A stretch of DNA of 52,049 nt from Candidatus Yanofskybacteria bacterium RIFCSPLOWO2_02_FULL_41_13. GTDB taxonomy: Bacteria; Patescibacteriota; Minisyncoccia; 2-02-FULL-40-12; GWA2-44-9. A program made the position numbers and the translations under genes. Of this stretch, positions 15,084 to 23,388 are shown in pieces. Every line of letters begins with the position of its first letter. The first letter of the stretch is position 1. Location: the NCBI GenBank assembly GCA_001795735.1, contig MGKQ01000020.1:1-52049 (forward strand). Direction: 5' to 3'. The notes beneath the pieces are model-generated. The model was not told the origin of the DNA and searched no databases. It worked only from the letters and a program-made list of their open reading frames with translations.

Positions 15084-17078
15084 ATGCCCCCAGAATCATT
15101 CCCCATAAATCGAATAGAACCTCCTCAAGACGAGCCTAAGCCAGAGGTCTCCACGAATGAAGGCGAAGTTGATGCTCAAGCAGTTGAGGAATTTTTAAAT
15201 CGGGAAACAGAACTCTTAGCCGCTTACGGATTAAAAGGCGACATAACTTTGGAGAGAGGAAATGGTGGCTGGGCGTTTGATTTTCAAAACCGAAAACTCA
15301 TTTATGACCCCAAGTTCTTTATTGAACGAGGATACAGCCTGCAAGAGACTCTCTTTGCTACTACCCATGAACTCATGGCTCACTATGGCGAGCTGATGCG
15401 TGACCCGGAGCTTGTTTTAAGGGAAGCCAAGCGTTATAGCGCCAAAGGCCACCTCCATCTTTTGTACAACATCTTTGAAGATGTATTAGGTAATAGACGC
15501 ATTGTTGCCGAACTACCATTTCTAGAACAAACCAGAGAAGATCTTTACCGAGAAAAGATGTTTCCCCCTACTGACTACACCGATAAGTCATCTCATGTTC
15601 AATTTACTTACGGTTTTATTCGACAAATGATGGTGCCGGGTGAAGCAGTACAACTTGGACCGGAGGCTCAGGCCGCTTTAGATAAGTTGCGAAGTTTTGG
15701 CTCTGACAAAATAGATATTCTTGACCTCGTTACAACCCCGACAATTGATCCCAAAGATCGCTTTCGCATCATGCGAACGATTGTTGAACCTATTTACCGA
15801 GAACTCTACGAGAAAGATTTAGAAGAAGAGAAGAAAAGCGGTAAAAGTCAGGATCAAGGTGAAGGTTCGCCCACAGACACTCAGGTTTCTGATAAACCTC
15901 AACAGGGTCAGGGTTCGGGTCAGGAAAAGAAAAAATGGTGGCAAAGAAAAAAAGAAACTCCTCAAGAAGGAAAAGACAAAGAGGAACAACAACCTGGCAA
16001 AGGCGTAGATAAAAAGTCCAGTGATCGTGCCGCCAGAGAAGCGGCTGAAAAGAAGTTCAAAGAAGAATATAAGGCGTACCACGATGGTCACCCAGAGCCT
16101 ATAACGCATGCGGAGGAAAAGCAGATCAAGAAGTTGATGGAAGAAATCGTTGCCAAGAAAGGCGGCGAGCCAACTCTTGAGCAACACATTCTTGAAGAAT
16201 GGGCTCGTGAGCATGGAGTTAATGCCGAAGATGTTCTCGGATATCGAAAAGAATATGCAGAGATTGCCCCGCTGGTAGCTGAACTCCGGGAGGTTTTTAA
16301 ACAAATCATTTCTCGCCGACTAAAGGAACGCTGGAAGTTTTCCCCACAACTTGAAACTGAAGGCGAAGAGTTATCAGAGGATACTCTCGTTGAATCTTCC
16401 ATTGAATCCCAAACTGGAGGTCAGCCTAGGGCTTTTCGAGAACTTGAGAAGCACAAGAAAGAACAAGAAGGCTACGGCATGTTAGACATGACCCTGGTCA
16501 ATGACTTGTCTGGCTCTATGAATGAGGGTGGTAAGCTTGTGATGGATCGTAAAAGTAAACTCTTATTCTTAGAATCCTTGGCTGATTTCCAAAAAGAAAT
16601 TGAACAAGCTGAATATGAGAGTGGTGTTTCTCTCGGTCTGCAAGTAAGAACCGAAACCCGAGCATTTGGTGATTTCGGTGACACTGAGCTTAAAGAACTC
16701 TCAACTGATCTATCCGAGAAAGACAGAATCGGTATTTGGAAGAAAATGCACAAGGCTGGTGGCGGTACACCCGATTACCTATCTTTAAACGAAGTCTTGA
16801 AATCGATCACTCCGGAACAAGAGAAAGAATTACGCGAAAAACTAAGAAGAAAGATAGTCGTTGTTCTTTCTGATGGCGACAGTCAAGATGCTGGTAAAGT
16901 TCAGAGCATCCTTCTTCAGCTACGAAATAAGGGTGTTATGGTATTGGGTCTTGGCATGACCGAATCTGGTCAAGCCGTTAAAGAAACATATAAACCTGAC
17001 GCTGAGGTTATCGTTGATATCAATACATTGCCACAGGCAGTTCAAAAAGTTATTCTAAAATATACTCAAGACCTATAA
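15084..17078 (+). CDS. VWA-domain protein with N-terminal metallopeptidase-like region
   Basis: This 664-residue protein is the likely VWA partner of the MoxR ATPase. The N-terminal region contains THELMAH (H95-E96...H100), an HExxxH pattern close to but not matching the zincin HExxH, followed by a YNIFEDVLGNRRI helix. This resembles predicted metallopeptidases fused to VWA. A long Lys/Glu/Gln-rich linker spans about residues 245-330. The VWA domain has the MIDAS motif D474-L-S476-G-S478, a downstream GGGTPDY and VVVLSDGDS. A Mg-dependent adhesion or conformational switch role is expected. It ends one base before target 3. Whether the peptidase part is active is doubtful. Confidence 0.85.
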   Translation: MPPESFPINRIEPPQDEPKPEVSTNEGEVDAQAVEEFLNRETELLAAYGLKGDITLERGNGGWAFDFQNRKLIYDPKFFIERGYSLQETLFATTHELMAHYGELMRDPELVLREAKRYSAKGHLHLLYNIFEDVLGNRRIVAELPFLEQTREDLYREKMFPPTDYTDKSSHVQFTYGFIRQMMVPGEAVQLGPEAQAALDKLRSFGSDKIDILDLVTTPTIDPKDRFRIMRTIVEPIYRELYEKDLEEEKKSGKSQDQGEGSPTDTQVSDKPQQGQGSGQEKKKWWQRKKETPQEGKDKEEQQPGKGVDKKSSDRAAREAAEKKFKEEYKAYHDGHPEPITHAEEKQIKKLMEEIVAKKGGEPTLEQHILEEWAREHGVNAEDVLGYRKEYAEIAPLVAELREVFKQIISRRLKERWKFSPQLETEGEELSEDTLVESSIESQTGGQPRAFRELEKHKKEQEGYGMLDMTLVNDLSGSMNEGGKLVMDRKSKLLFLESLADFQKEIEQAEYESGVSLGLQVRTETRAFGDFGDTELKELSTDLSEKDRIGIWKKMHKAGGGTPDYLSLNEVLKSITPEQEKELREKLRRKIVVVLSDGDSQDAGKVQSILLQLRNKGVMVLGLGMTESGQAVKETYKPDAEVIVDINTLPQAVQKVILKYTQDL

Positions 17079-17079
17079 T

Positions 17080-17907
17080 ATGCCATTTGAAGCCTACAAA
17101 ATCTACGAAGAATACGAGCCAGACAAGTACAAAACCTCTACCCAAAAGAAAGTAGAGCGGGCTTTGGATTCAGCAAAGAAAGAAGGTCTTGTACTAGAAA
17201 GAAAAGAAGTTAACTTAGAGTTTGATGAAGCCAAAGAGATATTTGGTAAAGACTTTCTCGGTCCCGAAGCTATTAAGACTACTTATGGAGTAGAGCTTAG
17301 CCCAGAGGAATTACAAGAAATTGAAAACATACCGTTTACCAGAGAAGATTTGGAGCAGGCTAAACAGCTTGGCATGATGCTTGTCCTCAGGGTGCCGAGA
17401 CTTGGTGAGGGTAAAAACGAAAAGCCTCTTACCATAGATCAAATTCGTGAAAAGTTCTCTGGAGGAGACACTCTCGGTGACCCTAAGAAAAAGAAGCAGA
17501 AAATGTTTTATCGCAAAAAGGGTGAAGGCTGGTATGACACCGAAGCATTTGCCACTCAAGAAACTCCTAAGCTTGGTTGGGGCTTGGTCATGAAATCAGT
17601 GCTACCTGATTCACTGGGCAAGAACTGGGATCAGCAGGAAGATGTACTCAAAAACTGGGCTAAACAAAATAACATCGATCCGGCTTTAGTGAAGCGCAGA
17701 ACCCCAGTTGAAATCGCTTACGACACATTTCTCTATTACGGCGAGAACAAAGAAACTCTACTAGAAGATAAATGGGATTGGTCCGGCGTTCAGTCGTCCG
17801 ACGGCTACTTCGTCCGCGTTGGCATCTTCGATTCGGATGGTCTCTACGTCGACCACGGTACCCGTGACTACGCGATCTCCATTCTCGGCGTCTGCCCCTC
17901 TCGGTAG
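17080..17907 (+). CDS. DGR target protein 3 (variable C terminus)
   Basis: This 275-residue third paralogue begins one base after the VWA gene stops. Its body is closest to target 1 (for example LGWGLVMKSVLPDSL and KRRTPVEIAYDT), but its 5' end differs from the other two at many silent sites. The variable repeat covers residues 237-275 and carries 12 differences from the template, all at adenines. They introduce Tyr, Arg, Ile, Asp and His, the kind of residues seen in diversified binding surfaces. It is the last gene of the target/MoxR/VWA operon and is followed by the conserved 60-bp block. Confidence 0.9.
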   Translation: MPFEAYKIYEEYEPDKYKTSTQKKVERALDSAKKEGLVLERKEVNLEFDEAKEIFGKDFLGPEAIKTTYGVELSPEELQEIENIPFTREDLEQAKQLGMMLVLRVPRLGEGKNEKPLTIDQIREKFSGGDTLGDPKKKKQKMFYRKKGEGWYDTEAFATQETPKLGWGLVMKSVLPDSLGKNWDQQEDVLKNWAKQNNIDPALVKRRTPVEIAYDTFLYYGENKETLLEDKWDWSGVQSSDGYFVRVGIFDSDGLYVDHGTRDYAISILGVCPSR

Positions 17908-17910
17908 TTT
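17788..17910 (+). repeat. Variable repeat VR3
   Basis: This 123-bp copy of the template has 12 differences, every one at a template adenine. Examples are AAC to CGC, ATC, TAC, GAC or CAC, ACG to GCG, and AAT to ATT. Confidence 0.97.
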
Positions 17911-17970
17911 CGCCTTGGGTGCTTGGTCTCCTTGATCCTTATTGATTCCTTGGTCTTTCGAAAAATTTTT
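17911..17970 (+). repeat. Conserved 60-bp flank after VR3
   Basis: This block is identical by eye to the one after VR1. It precedes a small hairpin (AAGCGGCTG...TTAGCCGCTTT, about 17980-18003) that probably ends the operon. Confidence 0.85.
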
Positions 17971-17979
17971 AGAACTTAG

Positions 17980-18004
17980 AAAGCGGCTGGATTAGCCGCT
18001 TTCT
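17980..18004 (+). terminator. Hairpin after target 3
   Basis: AAAGCGGCT and AGCCGCTTT pair around a short loop, followed by CTGCTTG. The U-tract is weak. It is the only terminator candidate between target 3 and the helicase gene. Confidence 0.55.
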
Positions 18005-18072
18005 GCTTGATAATCCAAGAGAAGTGGTCTAGACTTTGCCTTATATGTCCCCAAAAAGGAACTTTAAACCAT

Positions 18073-21000
18073 ATGATAATAAAGTTACCCAATTTAGGTG
18101 TATCCCACTGGGATCACAACAAAAACGTTGTGCAGCAACTTATTTTACCAGCACGAGAGCTGGAATTTACTGTCACAGAATTTAACGAGGCTGGTATTAC
18201 TGGCTTTATTCTCCAAGAAGATGGCGAAACCGGGGCTGTGGGTGCCCCGGTTCTTGTTATAAGAGGTATGAAAGAAGGACCGCCCCGTTTTGAAAAAGTA
18301 ATTCAATTTAAGGCTCTCCCGATTATTCTCCCACCCGACCTATCAGATGGGATCTGGGTTAAGCATCCAGAGATTGATCAATTACGATCTAATCCAAGAA
18401 CTCATACGGATATCATTACTTCGTGGCGACAACCCTTCTCTTATCAAGAAGAGGATGTGGTAAACGGAACCCACGGATTGAGGTCTCCGCAAATTGGCGC
18501 ACTTCACGCAATTCATGCTCATTGGATTGTAAGTGAGGATCCTGCAACTGTAGTGATGCCTACGGGAACTGGAAAAACTGAAACAATGTTGTCAGTATTA
18601 GTATCAAAACAGTGCACTAAGGTCTTAGTTATCGTTCCAACCGATGCATTAAGAAGTCAGATTGCTGGAAAATTTTCTTCTTTGGGCATACTAAAAGAGC
18701 TTGGTGTGATTCCTGGTAATCATCATTACCCGATTGTGGGCATGTTAAAGAGTAAACCAGATAGTATTGCTGAGCTCGATCAAATATTTGAACAATCAAA
18801 TGTCATCGTTACAACTATAAATATAGCAGGACAGATGTCGTCTGAACTACAAGAGAGGATGGTCCATCATTGCGAGTATCTTTTTATTGATGAAGCTCAC
18901 CATATAGGGGCCAGAACATGGAAGGAATTAAAAGGAAAGTTTAAAAATAGGAAAATACTTCAGTTTACTGCAACTCCATTTAGAAACGATAATGTAACAA
19001 TCGATGGGAAGATAATTTTTAAATACCCCTTAAAGAAGGCTCTTGAAAATGGATACTTTAAAAAAATCCACTTCAAGCCAGTGAACGAGTTTGATCCCGA
19101 AAAAGTAGATACGGCCATCGCGGAAAAGGCCGTTGCTCAGTTACGGGAGGATCCAATTAATCATATATTAATGGCCAGGGTTGAGACGGTTGCAAGAGCA
19201 GAAGAGGTTTTTAGGATATATGAGCAATATCGAGAGTTTAACCCCGTGCAGATACATTCTGGTATTAAATCAAAAAAGGACCGTGAGCGTGTTCGGCAAG
19301 AACTCCTAACTGGCAGGTCCAGAATAGTTGTATGTGTTGATATGCTCGGAGAAGGTTTTGACCTGCCTGAATTAAAGATTGCAGCTTTTCATGATATTAG
19401 AAAGAGTTTGGCGGTAACTTTGCAACTTGCGGGACGTTTTACCAGATCAAGAGTAGATCTTGGAGAGCCTACATTTATCGCCAATGTAGCGGACGTAGGA
19501 GTAAGAGATGAACTAAGAAAACTTTATGAGCATGATGCAGACTGGAATGTTCTATTAGAACAAAGTAGTGAAGAAGCAATTGGTGGGCAAATATCCCTTC
19601 ATCAGTTTGCTGAAGGATTTGTTGATTTTCCGGCTGATATCCCACTTCAAAATCTTCATCCAGCCACCAGTACTGTAATATATAAAACGAAGTGCACTGA
19701 ATGGAATCCTGATAATTTTGAGCGAGGCATAAAGGGGTTGGGTTCTGTCGATAAAATTTTTCACAGTATAAATCCCCATGCCAACACTCTCGTCATTGTC
19801 ACTGCTAAAAAAGTTCCAGTGGATTGGATTAAGGTTAATGAGGTTTATAACTGGGACTGGGAGCTCTATATTGTTTATTGGAATAGTGAAACGAAGTTGT
19901 TGTTTATTCATAGCTCTAGCAACGCGGGATATTTTCCTACGCTCGCTCAGGCTGTAGCTGGAGCAGATGTCGAGTTGGTTCAAAATAACGATGTCTTTCG
20001 TACTCTTTCGGGAATTAAACGATTACTGCTTTATAATGTTGGCTTAAGAAAACAACTAGGAAGACTCATCCGATATACCATGCAAGCTGGGTCCGATGTC
20101 GAGGCTGGACTTGGAGAAACTGCAAAGAGAAATGTTACTAAATCTAACTTGTTTGGAGGAGGTTATGAACATGGGAAAAGAACAAGTATCGGATGCTCGC
20201 GCAAGGGAAGAATTTGGTCTAGACGTATAGTAAACATCGAAGCGCTAATCGGATGGTTTAACTCTGTGGGTGCTAAAGTTATAGATGAGACTATTGATCC
20301 CGACGAGATTCTAAAAGGAACACTGAAGCCAAAAATCGTGGGATCGAGACCAGCCAAAGTACCAGTCCGAATAGATTGGCCAGAAAAGTTTTATATGGAG
20401 ACAGAAACCGATTTCGCATTTACTTATGGAACCAGGAAAGTTCCTCTTCATATGACCGATATAAACCTTAAAGATATTTCCGATACAGGTAATATAGAGT
20501 TTACTGTTAAGTCAGACAATTACTCTACAAACTTTTCTCTACAACTTACAGAAGTTGATGATGTGCAGGAATACAAGTTTGCTAGGACGGGCGGCGATGT
20601 GGTTAAAATTTACTCAAAAGGTCAAGATATTCCTCTTGAAGAATTTTTCTACTATAACCCTCCAGTTGTATGGTTCGCTGACGGCTCTTCCTTGGAAGGA
20701 AATACGTATACAGAATTAAACTCAGAGCCCATAGCTTTTGCAGACAGTAAAATTGAAGCTTGGAATTGGTCTGGTACCAATATTAGAAGGGAATCGCAAG
20801 GAGTTACTAAGGATCAAGAATCAATCCAGTATAAAGTCATCCAAAAGCTTATCGCTGATGATTCTGAAATAGTGGTAAATGACGATGGTTCCGGAGAAGC
20901 CGCAGATATAGTTGCAGTGCGAGTTGTAGAAACTGAAGGTGGAGATAATTATGTTGAGATAGATCTTTATCATTGTAAGTTTTCAAGCGAAGATACTCCT

Positions 21001-21339
21001 GGTGCACGGTTAAAAGACTTATATGAAGTTAGCGGGCAAGCGCAGAGGAGTTCCTATTGGAGAGAGAATCCTTCCAGGCTTTTCTCGCATCTTATGAGAA
21101 GAGACCCAATGCGGGAGAATGGTCAGGAGGTTAGCCGATTTGAGAAGGGAGACAAAAATGTTCTTCAGAAGATTAGTCGCATGAGTGAAATTATTGAGTC
21201 TCGTATGAATATTTATATTGTTCAGCCAGGAATCTCTAAGGCCAGGATCAGTGAGGAGCAGAAAAAACTTTTGGGTGTTACCGAAAATTACCTGACCGAA
21301 ACATATGAGTTACCTTTTAAAGCAATAGTTTCTGAATAA
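18073..21339 (+). CDS. Large SF2 DEAH-type helicase, possible defence protein
   Basis: This protein of about 1088 residues is an ATP-dependent nucleic-acid translocase. Motifs from the chosen start are Walker A PTGTGKT (163-169), DEAH at 273-276, TATPF, an MLGEGFD motif V and QLAGRFTR as motif VI. The C-terminal part is unusual. It includes D945 (AADIVAV) and an EIDLYHCK segment at 962-969 that resembles a degenerate PD-(D/E)XK nuclease core. I chose ATG 18073 because AAGGAAC lies a suitable distance upstream; the frame extends 22 codons further. The layout recalls restriction-type helicases in defence islands. Its link to the DGR operon is positional only. Confidence 0.75.
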   Translation: MIIKLPNLGVSHWDHNKNVVQQLILPARELEFTVTEFNEAGITGFILQEDGETGAVGAPVLVIRGMKEGPPRFEKVIQFKALPIILPPDLSDGIWVKHPEIDQLRSNPRTHTDIITSWRQPFSYQEEDVVNGTHGLRSPQIGALHAIHAHWIVSEDPATVVMPTGTGKTETMLSVLVSKQCTKVLVIVPTDALRSQIAGKFSSLGILKELGVIPGNHHYPIVGMLKSKPDSIAELDQIFEQSNVIVTTINIAGQMSSELQERMVHHCEYLFIDEAHHIGARTWKELKGKFKNRKILQFTATPFRNDNVTIDGKIIFKYPLKKALENGYFKKIHFKPVNEFDPEKVDTAIAEKAVAQLREDPINHILMARVETVARAEEVFRIYEQYREFNPVQIHSGIKSKKDRERVRQELLTGRSRIVVCVDMLGEGFDLPELKIAAFHDIRKSLAVTLQLAGRFTRSRVDLGEPTFIANVADVGVRDELRKLYEHDADWNVLLEQSSEEAIGGQISLHQFAEGFVDFPADIPLQNLHPATSTVIYKTKCTEWNPDNFERGIKGLGSVDKIFHSINPHANTLVIVTAKKVPVDWIKVNEVYNWDWELYIVYWNSETKLLFIHSSSNAGYFPTLAQAVAGADVELVQNNDVFRTLSGIKRLLLYNVGLRKQLGRLIRYTMQAGSDVEAGLGETAKRNVTKSNLFGGGYEHGKRTSIGCSRKGRIWSRRIVNIEALIGWFNSVGAKVIDETIDPDEILKGTLKPKIVGSRPAKVPVRIDWPEKFYMETETDFAFTYGTRKVPLHMTDINLKDISDTGNIEFTVKSDNYSTNFSLQLTEVDDVQEYKFARTGGDVVKIYSKGQDIPLEEFFYYNPPVVWFADGSSLEGNTYTELNSEPIAFADSKIEAWNWSGTNIRRESQGVTKDQESIQYKVIQKLIADDSEIVVNDDGSGEAADIVAVRVVETEGGDNYVEIDLYHCKFSSEDTPGARLKDLYEVSGQAQRSSYWRENPSRLFSHLMRRDPMRENGQEVSRFEKGDKNVLQKISRMSEIIESRMNIYIVQPGISKARISEEQKKLLGVTENYLTETYELPFKAIVSE

Positions 21340-21364
21340 TCTGCCAAATGATCAACTATCTTCG

Positions 21365-21523
21365 ACCGCACCAACATTACCCTAGAAGAAACGAATTGGC
21401 GGCTTAGGGCCGATGGAGTACTGTATAAACTCGGCTTCCTAACAGGTCAGTTAAGAGGCGTGGAGGAAGAGGAGGGTCTCCGTAAATTGGTTGAAAAGCT
21501 GGAGAAGAAAGCTAAACCCTAAA
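21365..21523 (+). pseudogene. Fragment of an unknown small gene
   Basis: An open stretch encodes 52 residues beginning FDRTNITLEETNWRL and ending in LEKKAKP before TAA. It lacks an ATG, GTG or TTG start, and an in-frame TGA lies just upstream. The amino acid composition looks real. It could be the tail of a gene broken by a frameshift or by insertion of the island. Confidence 0.35.
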
Positions 21524-21668
21524 TACCTTCTTTGGCTTGGTAAATGTTACAGTCCCAAAAGGCCGTTTTTATGTAACATTTGTAACATCCTAATTTTGTA
21601 AACCCGACCCACATACCTCAAATTTCCTTCTGGTAAAGTAGCTCAAAAAGCCTTATACTGCCTTGTAA

Positions 21669-21695
21669 CGGTGGGTACTTAACCCACTATCACCG
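21669..21695 (+). promoter_or_regulatory. Alternative hairpins in transporter leader
   Basis: GTGGGT (21671-21676) pairs with ACCCAC (21682-21687). The overlapping CGGTG (21669-21673) can instead pair with CACCG (21691-21695). A TATACT box at 21654-21659 would start the transcript just before them. Two mutually exclusive stems ahead of a transporter suggest an RNA switch. No known riboswitch class was recognised. Confidence 0.3.
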
Positions 21696-21731
21696 CCAGT
21701 TAGGAAATGAAGTAAAGTTAATAATAATTTT

Positions 21732-22616
21732 ATGAAAAATAGCAGGCCCTATTTGTATGTTTTGTTAGCCTCACTGCTTTGGGCGTCTACGCCGGCAGTT
21801 GTGAAACTCCTGCTGGCTGATTTGAACGTTCTTCAAATCCTATTTTTTAATAACCTCTTTGCCCTTATAGGTCTTGCGGTTGTGACTTTTATCCAGGGCA
21901 AGCTGACTTTAATCAGGGGATACAGTAGAAATGATTATGTTGTTTTTGCCTGGATGGGTTTTTTGGGTGTTTTTCTTTATACCCTTTTTCTTTCTGGAGC
22001 GATTAGTCTTCTAAGGGCTCAGGAGGCGTATATTATAAATTATCTGTGGCCGGTGATGATACTGATATTTGCATCCGTTATTTTAAAAGAAAAAATAACA
22101 AAGCGGAAAATAGTAAGCATCATTTGCTCATTCGTCGGGGTCTCTATTGTCATAACCGGAGGCGATTTATTAAATTTGAAATTTGGCAATTTCTACGGAA
22201 TTTTATTAGCCGTATTCGGAGCGGTTACCTACGGACTTTTTTCTGTAACTGGGAAAAAGCAGGATTATGAGAAATATACCAGCATGACCATCTATTATAT
22301 ATTCGGTTTTGTTTATGCGGTAGTTTCTGTTTTGTTTTTCTCCGAGATTCCCAAAATCTCAATATATCAACTGGCCGGTCTTTTCTGGCTGGGATTTTTT
22401 ACCAGCGGGCTTGCTTTTGTTTTTTGGTTCCTTGCCCTAAAACATGGGGATACGGCCAAAATGTCGAGCATGATTTTTCTTACTCCATTTTTATCTCTTA
22501 TATATATCTATTTTATGATCGGAGAAAAAATACTTTTCTCATCAATCGCGGGACTCGTGATTATAGTCGTTGGAATTCTGATTCAGTCAAAATCGCCTAA
22601 TCCGCGATCTTTTTAG
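21732..22616 (+). CDS. EamA/DMT-family transporter
   Basis: This 294-residue integral membrane protein of the drug/metabolite transporter superfamily has about ten hydrophobic segments arranged as two tandem EamA domains (roughly residues 5-140 and 150-288). Typical features are LLASLLWASTPAVVKL at the N terminus and LTPFLSLIYIYFMIGEKI in the last repeat. Such proteins export or import small metabolites such as amino acids or nucleotides; the substrate cannot be told from sequence. It is a single-gene unit preceded by a structured leader. Intact length suggests it is functional. Confidence 0.85.
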   Translation: MKNSRPYLYVLLASLLWASTPAVVKLLLADLNVLQILFFNNLFALIGLAVVTFIQGKLTLIRGYSRNDYVVFAWMGFLGVFLYTLFLSGAISLLRAQEAYIINYLWPVMILIFASVILKEKITKRKIVSIICSFVGVSIVITGGDLLNLKFGNFYGILLAVFGAVTYGLFSVTGKKQDYEKYTSMTIYYIFGFVYAVVSVLFFSEIPKISIYQLAGLFWLGFFTSGLAFVFWFLALKHGDTAKMSSMIFLTPFLSLIYIYFMIGEKILFSSIAGLVIIVVGILIQSKSPNPRSF

Positions 22617-22636
22617 CGGTGGCGTCGCGCAGTTAT

Positions 22637-22665
22637 TTGCAATTTTTCATTAAAGCGGGTATAAA
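22637..22665 (+). promoter_or_regulatory. Promoter of upp
   Basis: TTGCAA (22637-22642) and TATAAA (22660-22665) are separated by 17 bp, a good sigma-70-type match, 45 bp upstream of the upp start codon. Confidence 0.65.
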
Positions 22666-22710
22666 TTTCTAAGCACTCTAAAATACAAATTAAAAAGCAA
22701 GGGTGGCAGT

Positions 22711-23292
22711 ATGACCGAAGTTTTTGAGCACTTAACGGCTATAAGAAACAGAGATTTACCTTCAGGACCCTTTAGGGAGCATAGCCTTGTTCTAGCTGAT
22801 TATTTGACGAACGAACTCTTGAAAAAAGTTCCGGCAGATAAGCATCAAAATATTGTCCCAATTCTTGTTTTTCGCGCCAGTCTGGTATTCTTACCGGCTA
22901 TTTTTAAAAAAATACCGGATTCTCCGATAGGATTTGTGGGTCTAAAACGCGATGAAAAAACGGCTGTAGCTGATAAATATTACAGCCAGCTTCCACCGAT
23001 TTACGAAAATTCGATCGTTGTTATTTTTGATCCCATGCTGGGTACTTGCGGAACGCTTAGGCAGGCCCACCTGGAAGCTTCTAAAAAATTTGAATCAACT
23101 TCAGGATACTTTCTGGGGCGTGAGAATGTTTATTATGTCGGCTTTGTAGCGGCCGAATCAGGTTACCGCAAGGCTCTCAACTTTATATCGAAAAAAAATA
23201 TAATTCTGCTAGCCATTGACCCCGGGCTAGATTCTAGTTACTTTATTGTTCCAGGCCTTGGTGATTTTGGCGACAGGTTCTTCGGAAACTGA
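22711..23292 (+). CDS. upp: Uracil phosphoribosyltransferase
   Basis: This 193-residue enzyme salvages uracil by making UMP from uracil and PRPP. Family marks are RDEKTAVADKYYSQLP, the PRPP loop DPMLGTCGT (usually DPMLATGGT, so two positions differ), and the C-terminal uracil-binding signature PGLGDFGDRFFG. It is about 15 residues shorter than most bacterial homologues. A good promoter lies 45 bp upstream, and AAGGGTGG serves as the ribosome site. A strong terminator follows at once, so it is a single-gene transcript. Pyrimidine salvage suits an organism with limited nucleotide synthesis. Confidence 0.88.
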   Translation: MTEVFEHLTAIRNRDLPSGPFREHSLVLADYLTNELLKKVPADKHQNIVPILVFRASLVFLPAIFKKIPDSPIGFVGLKRDEKTAVADKYYSQLPPIYENSIVVIFDPMLGTCGTLRQAHLEASKKFESTSGYFLGRENVYYVGFVAAESGYRKALNFISKKNIILLAIDPGLDSSYFIVPGLGDFGDRFFGN

Positions 23293-23293
23293 T

Positions 23294-23315
23294 GCCCCCA
23301 ATATGGGGCGTTTTT
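23294..23315 (+). terminator. Terminator of upp
   Basis: GCCCC (23294-23298) pairs with GGGGC (23305-23309), followed by GTTTTTAT. Confidence 0.85.
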
Positions 23316-23317
23316 AT

Positions 23318-23346
23318 TTGACACACATATTTTATAGGTGTAGTTT
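23318..23346 (+). promoter_or_regulatory. Promoter of the envelope block
   Basis: A perfect TTGACA (23318-23323) is followed after 17 bp by TAGTTT (23341-23346), a weak -10. It lies 43 bp before the start of the 1020-residue gene. Confidence 0.55.
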
Positions 23347-23388
23347 GTGATTAAATCAATGTTCTTTATCAACTAAATAGGAGAGACA

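Larger units (their letters stand above)
21340..21731. other. Intergenic stretch with gene remnant and structured leader
   Basis: No complete gene is seen in these 392 bases. A 52-codon open stretch at 21365-21523 has coding character but no start. A T-rich region with GTTACA/TGTAAC motifs follows, near 21547-21590. A candidate promoter (TATACT at 21654-21659) and nested hairpins at 21669-21695 precede the transporter gene. This is a possible right end of the mobile island. Confidence 0.5.
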
